Notes: generated from the letters alone by a model not told the origin. DNA of 5,952 bases from an uncultured Clostridiaceae bacterium (GCA_905198755.1 CAJKDR010000064.1:1-5952), one strand, 5' to 3'; counted from the stretch's first letter, positions 1 to 5,952 are shown. Program-made: numbers and translations.

Positions 1-1556
1 TCTGACATTGTATAATCATATTTTAAATACTTTGAAATAATTCTGTGTATAAATAAATCTGGATATCTTCTAATTGGTGATGTGAAGTGGCAATAAAATT
101 TTCCTGCAATTCCAAAGTGTCCTTTGTTTTCTGCCTCATATCTTGCTACTTTTAGTGTTCTTAATATCAAATTTGATACAACTTTTTCTTCATCTTTTCC
201 TTTTACTTTTTCTAATATATCACTAAATGCTTTAGGATGGATATTTTCTTTATTTCCTTTAATTTTATATCCAAAATTGTATAACATTTTATTTAAATCA
301 GATATCTTTTCTTGATCTGGAGATTCATGTACCCTATATATAAAAGGTGCTTCTAACCAATAAAATTTTTCTGCTATTGTTTCATTTGCTGTTAGCATAA
401 ATTGCTCTATTATATTGTTTGCAAATTTAGTTTCATATTTTCCTACATCTATAGCATGTCCATTTTTATCTAATGTTATTTTGCTTTCAGGTATATCTAA
501 ATCTAAATATCCTTGCTTAAGTCTCTTATTTTCTAATATATGAGCCAATTCTGCCATTAGTTTTATTTGTTCTGTATATGGTTTATATTCTTCATATAGT
601 TTCATTTCATCTATTGTTGGCTGTTTTGTTTTTTCTTCAATATCTAATAAGTTTTGTACTCCATTATATGACATTCTTTTTGTTACATTTATAACACCTT
701 TAGTTACATCTTCTGATATAACATTTCCATCTTTGTCTATTTCCATCATAACTGATAGTGTTAATCTATCTTTTCCCTCATTTAAGCTGCATATTCCATT
801 TGATAGTTCTTTAGGTAACATTGGTATTACTTTATTTAACATATATACACTAGTTCCTCTTATTATTGCTTCTCTATCTAAAAAACTATTTTCTTTAACA
901 TAGTGACTTACATCTGCAATATGTACACTTAAAATATATGTTTCGTTTTCTGTTTTTTCTACATTTACTGCATCATCTAAATCTTTGGCATCTTCACCAT
1001 CTATTGTAAAGATTATTTCTTTTCTAAAGTCTTTTCTATTTTTTATTTCTTCTATATTTACTTCTTTTTCTATACTTTTAGCTTCTTCTATAACTTTTAC
1101 AGGAAACTCATATGGTAATTTATATTCTTTTACTATAGATAATAAATCTACTCCTGCTTCATCTACTTTTCCTAAGATTTCTACTACTTTTCCCTCTGGC
1201 TTTTTATTTGCTGTGCCTTCTTTAGTAATTTTTACTACAACTTTTGAATTGTTTTTAGCACCATTTTTATTCTTTTTAGAAATAAAAATATCTTTACTTT
1301 CTTTTTTATTATCTGGTACAACAAATCCAAAACTCTTACTATCCATATAAGTTCCTACTAATGTTTTTATTTCATTAATACTATACTTGTTTCTTCTATT
1401 TTTTGCTATCTTTTCTTCCTTTTCTAATTTGTTTAAGATTTTTTTTAATTCTTCTATATTATCTTTATGAACATCAAAAATAATAGCTAATTCTTTAGCT
1501 TTCATTGGTACATATTCTTTTTGTTTCATGAATTCTAAAATTTGTTTTTCTTCCAT
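1..1556 (-). CDS. rnr: Ribonuclease R, 3'-5' exoribonuclease (3' end of gene beyond window)
   Basis: RNase R is a processive 3'-5' hydrolytic exoribonuclease that degrades structured RNA in the cytoplasm and works in mRNA decay, rRNA quality control and trans-translation. I translated 518 codons with no stop from ATG 1556 to the left edge; the family is usually over 700 residues, so the rest of the RNB domain and the S1 domain lie outside. Residues about 1-62 look like the N-terminal winged helix, 65-125 (GTYMDSKSFGFVVPD) like the first cold-shock OB fold, about 128-175 like the second, and the RNB domain starts near 176. Metal-binding aspartates are D186, D192, D194 and D195 in TIDGEDAKDLDDAV. 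Y238 in RGTSVYML lies 43 residues after the last of them, the same spacing as D281 to Y324 of E. coli RNase R. NKVIPMLPKELSNGICSLN and HFTSPIRRYPDL (490-501) are further family signatures. The start is supported by AAGGA about 10 bases upstream (near 1567-1571). It follows secG, a common Firmicute order. Identification is firm. Confidence 0.97.
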   Translation of the reverse strand, partial: MEEKQILEFMKQKEYVPMKAKELAIIFDVHKDNIEELKKILNKLEKEEKIAKNRRNKYSINEIKTLVGTYMDSKSFGFVVPDNKKESKDIFISKKNKNGAKNNSKVVVKITKEGTANKKPEGKVVEILGKVDEAGVDLLSIVKEYKLPYEFPVKVIEEAKSIEKEVNIEEIKNRKDFRKEIIFTIDGEDAKDLDDAVNVEKTENETYILSVHIADVSHYVKENSFLDREAIIRGTSVYMLNKVIPMLPKELSNGICSLNEGKDRLTLSVMMEIDKDGNVISEDVTKGVINVTKRMSYNGVQNLLDIEEKTKQPTIDEMKLYEEYKPYTEQIKLMAELAHILENKRLKQGYLDLDIPESKITLDKNGHAIDVGKYETKFANNIIEQFMLTANETIAEKFYWLEAPFIYRVHESPDQEKISDLNKMLYNFGYKIKGNKENIHPKAFSDILEKVKGKDEEKVVSNLILRTLKVARYEAENKGHFGIAGKFYCHFTSPIRRYPDLFIHRIISKYLKYDYTMS

Positions 1557-1580
1557 TATCTCATTTTCCTTTTATCTTTT

Positions 1581-1617
1581 TAAATACAAAATGAGGCTAT
1601 GTTAATTATAGCCCCAT
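1581..1617 (-). terminator. Probable intrinsic terminator between secG and rnr
   Basis: On the minus strand, ATGGGGCTAT and ATAGCCTCAT (1617-1608 and 1600-1591) form a 10-bp stem with one G-U pair around a 7-base loop. The sequence TTTGTATTTA follows directly (1590-1581). It begins 13 bases after the secG stop. The T-run is interrupted by G and A, so termination may be partial, which would let some transcripts continue into rnr. No comparable T-run follows on the plus strand. Confidence 0.65.
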
Positions 1618-1629
1618 CCCATATTATAT

Positions 1630-1659
1630 TTTATAATGCATATACTATATTTAATGCAA
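1630..1659 (-). promoter_or_regulatory. Possible weak promoter for rnr at the 3' end of secG
   Basis: On the minus strand TTGCAT (1659-1654) is followed after 18 bases by TATAAA (1635-1630), overlapping the secG stop codon. A perfect TATAAT also occurs at 1628-1623 but has no good -35 partner. Transcripts from here would carry the 1591-1617 hairpin in the rnr leader. Such AT-rich matches arise easily by chance in this composition, so the call is tentative. Confidence 0.25.
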
Positions 1660-1879
1660 CTGTTATAACAACAAATGCAATTCCTAGTATTATTGTCCAT
1701 TTCTTTAGTCTTCCTTCTTTGGTTCTACCTTTATTCTTATCTAGGAAGTTATTAGCTGATGCACCTGTTATTGTTGAAGATAGACCTGGATCATCTTTAT
1801 GTTGCATCAATGTAATTATTATCAAAGCCATAGCTACTATTACATCTATTACTATTAATATATATTTTAAAACTTGCAT
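1631..1879 (-). CDS. secG: Preprotein translocase subunit SecG
   Basis: SecG is the small, non-essential membrane subunit of the SecYEG protein-conducting channel and helps SecA-driven export. The 82-residue product has the expected size and layout: a first membrane helix at about 5-24 (LKYILIVIDVIVAMALIIIT), a polar cytoplasmic loop with the family-type segment GLSSTITGASANNF (about 32-45) and the basic NKGRTKEGRLKK, then a second membrane helix at about 61-81. The start at 1879 has an excellent ribosome binding site, GAGGAGG, 7 bases upstream. It has its own promoter at 1918-1946 and a likely terminator just downstream, so it can be expressed separately from the queA-tgt unit. rnr follows 74 bases after the stop, as in many Firmicutes. 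Overall sequence similarity within SecG is low, but topology, loop signature and context agree. Confidence 0.95.
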   Translation of the reverse strand: MQVLKYILIVIDVIVAMALIIITLMQHKDDPGLSSTITGASANNFLDKNKGRTKEGRLKKWTIILGIAFVVITVALNIVYAL

Positions 1880-1886
1880 TCTATTT

Positions 1887-1893
1887 CCTCCTC
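1887..1893 (-). promoter_or_regulatory. Strong ribosome binding site of secG
   Basis: GAGGAGG on the minus strand lies 7 bases before the secG ATG (1879). It is the best Shine-Dalgarno match in the window and predicts efficient translation of this small membrane protein. Confidence 0.85.
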
Positions 1894-1917
1894 AAGGTTA
1901 TTAAATTAACTTATGCT

Positions 1918-1946
1918 ATTCTAACACATAATTTCTATAATTGCAA
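1918..1946 (-). promoter_or_regulatory. SigA-type promoter of secG with extended -10
   Basis: In the 77-base gap between the WG-protein stop and secG, the minus strand carries TTGCAA (1946-1941), a 17-base spacer, and TAGAAT (1923-1918). The -10 is preceded by TG at the extended -10 position (TGTTAGAAT). Transcription would start near 1911, giving a leader of about 30 bases with the GAGGAGG site. The -35 and -10 each differ from consensus at two positions or fewer and spacing is optimal. This separates secG from the upstream unit, although no terminator is visible between them. Confidence 0.7.
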
Positions 1947-1956
1947 ACTTTTTTTA

Positions 1957-3477
1957 TTATTGAACAACATTTTGATTGATTGAATTTGCACTATTAGTTA
2001 TTATGTTAGTATTTGCTGTGTTATTTTCTACCGTATTTGTAATATTTTCTGTCACACTTGTTGTTTCATCTTTTGTTGTCTTTTCTTTTATAATTTTTGC
2101 TTCTATTAGTCTATCTATTAAATTTATTTCTTTTCCATTGTACACCATATAATATGTTTTTTCTCCGTTGTTACTTAAATAATATATACTTTCAACTCTT
2201 AATTTTGTTATATCTTCATTTCCTATTATATATATGTTGTATGTCTCTCCCTCTTTTATAACAATTCCATTACAGTCTTCTATTTCTACTGTAGGATTAA
2301 CTGTTTTTGTTGTTCCGCTTATATCTGCTGATGTTTTTTCATATCCTATTCCATCATATTTTACATCTAATAATTTATTTCCTTTAACATCAAATAATCC
2401 GTATTTTTTTTCTTTACAAACCGGTATTACTGAATCTAATAATACATACTGATTTTGTAAATCTTTAAATACTGTAGTATCGGCCCCTATTGAATCATAT
2501 TCTGGATATACTACTGTTTGTCCTTTTTCGTCTAGCACTCCATATTTTTGTTCTGATTGCACTAAGTATAATTTTGGATCGCTGTTAATAACTTTTATTG
2601 AATCATATAATTGTTCTATTTTATTTTTTCCTTCTGAATCTACTATTCCCATTTTGTCTTGGCTATTAGTTACTACAAATTCTTTTGTAGTTTCTAAGAA
2701 AGTTATTTTTTTATATTTGTTAGGCAATATTTCTTTTCCAGATGAATTTATTACTCCATATAAATTAGAGTCTTTTTCTGTTAAGATTAAATAATCATAT
2801 AAAATTGCTTTTTGGTTATCTAATTCTTCTGAAGATAAACTTTCATAAGTTTTTCCTTGTGAATTTTTAGTCAAATATGTGTCCCATTGTGCTAAAAGTC
2901 CGTTTTCACCATCTAATGTAGTAATTGCCATTCTATTTTGACTTAGTTGTATATCAACATTAAAAGCTACTTTTATTGCATCTATTGGTGCATAGAATTC
3001 ATTATTACTTTGTATTGTATTTTTATCAAATGTAAATACATCATAATCATCTGATAAATTTTCAGCTTTTAATTTACATACTTTATTTGAATTCAAATAA
3101 AATGATGCTGTTTCACTCTCTGCATTATTTGAATTTGAACCAGAATTTGCTTCTGTTGCTTTTTTAGATTGAACATAACATTTATCTTCATCTGATGAAA
3201 ATGTTTTGTATTCTCCAATATGATACTCATAATTTACAATTGTAGCAAAACTTTTAATATTAACATATGTTGTATCTCCAACTGTTTTTAAAAGATTATC
3301 AATATTTGATATACTTGCACCATTTTTTGTTATTCTAAAAGTATTTGATTGAATATTCATTAGTAGCATTGCAATTACAATTATTATTACAACCAGCAAT
3401 GCCATTATAGCTATTAATATTTTTCTTGTTGTACCAGTATTATCTTTTTTAGTTTCTTCTGCACCCCAATTATCCAT
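1957..3477 (-). CDS. Membrane-anchored WG-repeat protein with stalk-like N-terminal segments
   Basis: The predicted 506-residue protein has no function I can assign. Residues 1-19 are polar and probably cytoplasmic, and 20-42 form one strongly hydrophobic helix without a lipobox or obvious cleavage site, so it is probably a bitopic protein with its bulk outside the membrane. Two segments, VGDTTYVNIKSFATIVNYEY (66-85) and FYAPIDAIKVAFNVDIQLSQ (161-180), resemble the copper-amine-oxidase N-terminal 'stalk' motif of Clostridia surface proteins. A Ser/Asn-rich linker lies between them at about 107-126. Four WG-type (KWG) repeats follow, beginning at Y240, M276, Y312 and Y359. The last 41 residues (466-506) are low complexity, with 10 Thr, 10 Asn and 3 Ser, like a surface linker or tail. 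An in-frame ATG at 3498 would add seven residues, but the ribosome binding site GGAGGA at 3483-3488 lies between the two ATGs and serves the one at 3477. The gene overlaps the tgt stop by 8 bases, so it is probably co-transcribed and translationally coupled. Confidence 0.85.
   Translation of the reverse strand: MDNWGAEETKKDNTGTTRKILIAIMALLVVIIIVIAMLLMNIQSNTFRITKNGASISNIDNLLKTVGDTTYVNIKSFATIVNYEYHIGEYKTFSSDEDKCYVQSKKATEANSGSNSNNAESETASFYLNSNKVCKLKAENLSDDYDVFTFDKNTIQSNNEFYAPIDAIKVAFNVDIQLSQNRMAITTLDGENGLLAQWDTYLTKNSQGKTYESLSSEELDNQKAILYDYLILTEKDSNLYGVINSSGKEILPNKYKKITFLETTKEFVVTNSQDKMGIVDSEGKNKIEQLYDSIKVINSDPKLYLVQSEQKYGVLDEKGQTVVYPEYDSIGADTTVFKDLQNQYVLLDSVIPVCKEKKYGLFDVKGNKLLDVKYDGIGYEKTSADISGTTKTVNPTVEIEDCNGIVIKEGETYNIYIIGNEDITKLRVESIYYLSNNGEKTYYMVYNGKEINLIDRLIEAKIIKEKTTKDETTSVTENITNTVENNTANTNIITNSANSINQNVVQ
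2338..2760 (-). repeat. Four tandem WG-type protein repeats
   Basis: Residues 240-380 of the surface protein hold four copies of a pattern of the form YGVhDxxGKxhhxxxYDxI: YGVINSSGKEILPNKYKKI, MGIVDSEGKNKIEQLYDSI, YGVLDEKGQTVVYPEYDSI and YGLFDVKGNKLLDVKYDGI. The first three start exactly 36 residues apart (240, 276, 312); the fourth is displaced to 359 by 11 extra residues. A degenerate fifth copy may begin at GIVIKEGETYNIY (about 404-416). The repeat is recognisable in protein but diverged in DNA, so it is an old duplication rather than a recent expansion. Confidence 0.8.
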
Positions 3478-4606
3478 TTTTATCCTCCGTATAACCATAT
3501 TTCTTAAAAAATTCTTTTTTGAATTCTAATAAATTGTCATTTTCAATTTCTATTCTAACTCTTTCCATAAGTTTAGTCAAGAATCTTAAATTATGTATTG
3601 AAAGTAATCTCACTCCTAAAATCTCTTTATTTTTTATCAAATGATGTATGTATGCTTTTGTATAATTCTTACAAGCATAGCAATCACATTCTTCATCTAA
3701 AGTTGTAAAATCTCTTGCATATGAAGCATTTCTAATTACTTTTTTGCCTTGCCATGTCATCGCTGTACCATTTCTTGCAATTCTAGTTGGAAGCACACAG
3801 TCACACATATCAATTCCTGCAAGAGCTGCTTCTATTAGATAATCTGGTGAACCAACTCCCATTAAATATCTAGGTTTATTTTCAGGCATAAGTGGTGCTG
3901 TATATCGTAATATATCTAGAAATTCTTCTTTTGGTTCCCCAACACTTATTCCTCCTATAGCATATCCTGGAAAATCTAATTTTATTAAGTCCTCTGCTGA
4001 TTTTTTTCTTAAATCTTTATAAAATCCACCTTGTATTATTCCAAATAGTCCTTGCTCTCCTTGTCTTGCATGAGCCTTTTTACATCTTTCTGCCCATCTA
4101 GTTGTTCTTTCCATTGAATTCTTTGTGTATTCATATGTAGATGGATATGGGCAACATTCGTCAAAGGCCATCATTATGTCTGCTCCTAAATCATTTTCTA
4201 TTTCCATTACGCTTTCTGGTGATAGAAAATGTTTGCTTCCATCTAAATATGATTTAAATTCAACACCTTCTTCTGTTATTTTTCTAAGTGGTCCAAGGCT
4301 AAATACTTGAAATCCTCCACTATCTGTAAGAATTGGCCTATCCCATTTCATAAATTTATGAAGCCCACCTGCTTCTTTTACTAATTTATTTCCTGGTCTT
4401 AGATATAAGTGGTATGTATTTGATAAAATTATTTGTGCTTCTATTTCTTTTAATTCTTCTGGCGTCATTGCCTTAACAGTTGCTTGTGTTCCTACTGGCA
4501 TAAACACTGGTGTTTGTATATCTCCATGTGGTGTATGTACAACCCCTCTTCTAGCTCCTGAATTTTTATCTATGTGTAATAATTCGTATGTTATTGCTTC
4601 TTTCAT
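3470..4606 (-). CDS. tgt: Queuine/preQ1 tRNA-guanine transglycosylase
   Basis: The bacterial enzyme exchanges guanine at position 34 of tRNA-Asp, -Asn, -His and -Tyr (GUN anticodons) for preQ1, the base-insertion step of queuosine synthesis. The 378-residue product is full length. Key residues are present: D95 in TDSGGFQ as general base, D269 in GIDMCDCVLPTR as nucleophile, the GGISVGEP segment at 218-225, and a zinc site from C307, C309, C312 (CDCYAC) and H338 (SIHN). The 31-residue interval from C307 to H338 matches the spacing in the Zymomonas mobilis enzyme. The start at 4606 has AAAGGA 8 bases upstream (4615-4620). queA ends only 20 bases upstream and the WG-protein gene overlaps the 3' end, so tgt is the middle gene of a likely three-gene unit driven from 5675-5703. 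No residue looks damaged. Confidence 0.98.
   Translation of the reverse strand: MKEAITYELLHIDKNSGARRGVVHTPHGDIQTPVFMPVGTQATVKAMTPEELKEIEAQIILSNTYHLYLRPGNKLVKEAGGLHKFMKWDRPILTDSGGFQVFSLGPLRKITEEGVEFKSYLDGSKHFLSPESVMEIENDLGADIMMAFDECCPYPSTYEYTKNSMERTTRWAERCKKAHARQGEQGLFGIIQGGFYKDLRKKSAEDLIKLDFPGYAIGGISVGEPKEEFLDILRYTAPLMPENKPRYLMGVGSPDYLIEAALAGIDMCDCVLPTRIARNGTAMTWQGKKVIRNASYARDFTTLDEECDCYACKNYTKAYIHHLIKNKEILGVRLLSIHNLRFLTKLMERVRIEIENDNLLEFKKEFFKKYGYTEDKNG
3483..3488 (-). promoter_or_regulatory. Ribosome binding site of the WG-repeat gene inside tgt
   Basis: GGAGGA on the minus strand lies 5 bases before ATG 3477 and within the last codons of tgt. It decides the start: the alternative in-frame ATG at 3498 is upstream of this site and has no comparable one of its own. 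A ribosome finishing tgt would cover this signal, which suggests translational coupling. Confidence 0.8.
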
Positions 4607-4626
4607 ATGTTTTTTCCTTTCATATA

Positions 4627-5649
4627 TTATAAAATTAACATTGCATCTCCAAATGAAAAGAATCTATATTTTTCTTTTACTGCTTCATTATATGCTTTCA
4701 TAATATAGTCTTTTCCTGCTAATGCAGATACTAGCATCAGCAGTGTTGACTCTGGTAAATGAAAATTTGTAATTAATCCATCTATACATTTAAATTTGTA
4801 TCCAGGATATATAAAGATACTTGTATCACCTTCTGTTTCTTTCACAAATCCATTCTCATCTGAAATGCTTTCTAAAACTCTGCAAGATGTTGTTCCTACA
4901 CTTATTATTCTTCCACCATTCTTTCTTGCATTGTTTATTTTATCTACATCTTCTTGTTTTATATAATAATGTTCTGAGTGCATATGATGTTCTTCTATTT
5001 TTTCTACTTTAACTGGTCTAAATGTACCTATTCCAACATGTAGAGTTACATTCGCAATTTCTACACCTTTTTCCTTTATTTTTTCTAACAATTCTTCTGT
5101 AAAGTGCAATCCTGCTGTTGGAGCCGCTGCTGAGCCTTGATATTTTGCATATACAGTTTGATATCTATCTTTTTCTTTTAATTCTTCATGTATATATGGA
5201 GGCAATGGCATCATTCCTATTTCATCTAATATCTCATTAAATATGCCATTATAGGTAAACTTTACTTTTCTTGTTCCACCTTCCATTACTTCTAATATTT
5301 CTGCATTTAGCTTTCCATCTCCAAAAGTAACTTTTGTTCCAACATGTAATTTGTTTCCTGGTCTTACTATGCTTTCCCAAATGTCTCCTTCTATATTATT
5401 TAATAATAAGAACTCTACATTTGCTCCTGTTTCTTTTTTTCCATAAATTCTTGCTGGTATTACTTTTGTATTGTTTCTTACTAAGCAATCTCCAGGTTGT
5501 AAATAATCTAAAACATCTTTAAATACTTTATGTTCTATTGTTTGTTTTTTTCTATCTAGTACCATTAATCTAGACTCATCTCTCTTTTTTATTGGTACTT
5601 GTGCTATTAGTTCTTCTGGTAAATCATAATAAAATTCTTTTAATTCCAT
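4627..5649 (-). CDS. queA: S-adenosylmethionine:tRNA ribosyltransferase-isomerase
   Basis: QueA transfers and rearranges the ribosyl part of S-adenosylmethionine onto preQ1 already placed in tRNA by Tgt, giving epoxyqueuosine; a separate reductase (QueG or QueH, not in the window) finishes queuosine. The 340-residue product is normal length and carries the family signatures in order: FYYDLPEELIAQVP near the start, LVRNNTKVIPARIYG (56-70), GSAAAPTAGLHFT (172-184), VTLHVGIGTFRPV (201-213), LITNFHLPESTLLMLVSAL (292-310) and FFSFGDAMLI at the C terminus. The chosen ATG at 5649 has AAAGGA 7 bases upstream. The open frame continues to an ATG at 5724, but those 25 extra residues cross the promoter and start inside the terminator hairpin, and the family normally starts as MxxxxFxYxLP. 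It is the first gene of the queA-tgt unit, with an untranslated leader of about 18 bases and no room for a preQ1 riboswitch. Confidence 0.98.
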   Translation of the reverse strand: MELKEFYYDLPEELIAQVPIKKRDESRLMVLDRKKQTIEHKVFKDVLDYLQPGDCLVRNNTKVIPARIYGKKETGANVEFLLLNNIEGDIWESIVRPGNKLHVGTKVTFGDGKLNAEILEVMEGGTRKVKFTYNGIFNEILDEIGMMPLPPYIHEELKEKDRYQTVYAKYQGSAAAPTAGLHFTEELLEKIKEKGVEIANVTLHVGIGTFRPVKVEKIEEHHMHSEHYYIKQEDVDKINNARKNGGRIISVGTTSCRVLESISDENGFVKETEGDTSIFIYPGYKFKCIDGLITNFHLPESTLLMLVSALAGKDYIMKAYNEAVKEKYRFFSFGDAMLIL

Positions 5650-5656
5650 TTTTCTT

Positions 5657-5662
5657 TCCTTT
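5657..5662 (-). promoter_or_regulatory. Ribosome binding site fixing the queA start
   Basis: AAAGGA on the minus strand, 7 bases upstream of ATG 5649. Together with the promoter at 5675-5703, which lies inside the longer open frame, it excludes the upstream ATG at 5724 as the normal start. Confidence 0.8.
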
Positions 5663-5674
5663 CTATACTTGCCT

Positions 5675-5703
5675 ATTATACTAAATTTTTTGATAATATA
5701 CAA
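5675..5703 (-). promoter_or_regulatory. Near-consensus SigA promoter of the queA-tgt unit
   Basis: The minus strand reads TTGTAT (5703-5698), a 17-base spacer, then a perfect TATAAT (5680-5675). Transcription should begin near 5668, some 18 bases before the queA ATG. The -35 lies immediately after the T-run of the preceding terminator, so this is a clean transcription-unit boundary. No operator-like inverted repeat or riboswitch is visible in the short leader. Confidence 0.85.
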
Positions 5704-5704
5704 G

Positions 5705-5743
5705 TAAAAAAGGAAAAGAGCCAAGATAATTTCTTAGCTCTTT
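5705..5743 (-). terminator. Intrinsic terminator of the gene upstream of queA
   Basis: On the minus strand AAAGAGCTAAGA (5743-5732) pairs with TCTTGGCTCTTT (5726-5715) around the loop AATTA, giving 12 bp with one G-U pair. TCCTTTTTTA follows at 5714-5705. It starts 9 bases after the stop codon at 5753. Read on the plus strand the same hairpin is followed by only a weak T-rich stretch, so it mainly serves the minus strand. Confidence 0.9.
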
Positions 5744-5752
5744 GTGTTTAGT

Positions 5753-5952
5753 TTATGTTTCCTTTACATTTTCTAGTAATTCTTTACATTCTTTTAAATT
5801 TAGTATTTTTAGTTGTTCATATTCTTTTTGTAGTTTTTCTATTATTTTTATTGTGTTGTCCTTTGAGTTTAAATCTACTATTATTACGTTTTTTATTTTT
5901 TCTTCTTTTCCATATAAAATTCTGAACATTAAGTTTCTTATAAATCCTTCTA
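5753..5952 (-). CDS. C-terminal part of a short glycosyltransferase-2-like protein (5' end beyond window)
   Basis: The frame is open from the right edge to TAA at 5753-5755 and encodes the last 65 residues of a protein starting EGFIRNLMFRILYG in the visible part. VIIVDLNSKDNTIKIIEKL resembles the second strand and following helix of the GT-A fold in family 2 glycosyltransferases (typically VDDGSTDxT). The second aspartate of that pattern is replaced by Leu. The protein ends only about 33 residues after this motif, whereas real GT2 enzymes continue well over 100 residues, so the product probably lacks a complete catalytic domain. The reading frame is supported by typical AT-rich codon choice, the absence of stops and a perfect terminator placement 9 bases downstream. 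It is transcribed separately from queA. I cannot name the family or function; a small Clostridia-specific protein that borrowed the fold is a reasonable guess. Confidence 0.75.
   Translation of the reverse strand, partial: EGFIRNLMFRILYGKEEKIKNVIIVDLNSKDNTIKIIEKLQKEYEQLKILNLKECKELLENVKET

Noticed and set aside
124..1350. Plus-strand open frames at 124-315 and 985-1350
   Set aside because: They lie opposite rnr; their Phe/Ser/Leu-rich translations are what the complement of an A-rich coding strand gives, and no ribosome binding site or family resemblance is seen.
1599..1904. Plus-strand 101-residue open frame opposite secG
   Set aside because: It covers secG and its hairpin and ribosome binding site in antisense and shows no recognisable protein features.
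1894..1912. Small inverted repeat in the secG leader (AAGGTTA and TAACTT arms)
   Set aside because: The stem is at most six mostly A-T pairs with a bulge, and is expected by chance in such AT-rich sequence.
2234..2452. Plus-strand open frame opposite the WG-repeat gene
   Set aside because: It is antisense to the repeat region, has no ribosome binding site, and shows composition typical of a complement shadow.
3478..3498. Seven-residue extension of the WG-repeat protein from ATG 3498
   Set aside because: The only good ribosome binding site (3483-3488) lies downstream of that ATG and is correctly spaced for ATG 3477.
4125..5522. Plus-strand open frames opposite tgt and queA (4125-4310, 4821-5012, 5334-5522)
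   Set aside because: All are antisense to clearly functional conserved genes and have low-complexity Leu/Phe/His/Ser-rich products.
5650..5674. preQ1 riboswitch upstream of queA
   Set aside because: The predicted leader is only about 18 bases and holds no stem or C-rich loop; it is too short for any known preQ1 aptamer.
5650..5724. 25-residue N-terminal extension of queA from ATG 5724
   Set aside because: It would cross the TTGTAT/TATAAT promoter and begin inside the terminator stem, lacks a good ribosome binding site, and QueA proteins normally begin at the MELKEFYYDLP-type start at 5649.

Overview
The window is very AT-rich, and every gene I can support lies on the minus strand. Gene content, strong AGGAGG-type ribosome binding sites and a Clostridia-style WG-repeat/stalk surface protein point to a low-GC Firmicute, most likely class Clostridia. 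This is inferred from family resemblance; no marker fixes the species.

In the direction of transcription (high to low coordinates) the layout is as follows. (1) 5753-5952 is the 3' end of a small gene whose product resembles the first strands of a family 2 glycosyltransferase. It is closed by a strong intrinsic terminator at 5705-5743. (2) A near-consensus promoter at 5675-5703 starts a compact unit of queA (4627-5649), tgt (3470-4606) and a membrane-anchored WG-repeat protein (1957-3477). The WG start codon overlaps the end of tgt by 8 bases. (3) A second promoter at 1918-1946 drives secG (1631-1879), which is followed by a probable terminator hairpin at 1591-1617. (4) rnr, encoding RNase R, starts at 1556 and runs off the left edge. 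Its winged-helix, cold-shock and most of its RNB domains are present; the S1 domain is outside the window.

Tgt exchanges guanine for preQ1 at the wobble position of GUN-anticodon tRNAs. QueA then converts preQ1 to epoxyqueuosine, so these two genes are consecutive steps of one pathway. SecG belongs to the Sec translocon and RNase R to RNA turnover; secG next to rnr is a common Firmicute arrangement, often followed by smpB (not visible here).

Most of the window is conserved housekeeping sequence. The least ordinary items are the WG-repeat/stalk protein, which sits where many Firmicutes carry yajC after tgt, and the short glycosyltransferase-like gene fragment. I see no mobile element, CRISPR array, tRNA or rRNA, and no evidence of a new defence or other large undescribed system. 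No gene-free stretch exceeds about 105 bases.
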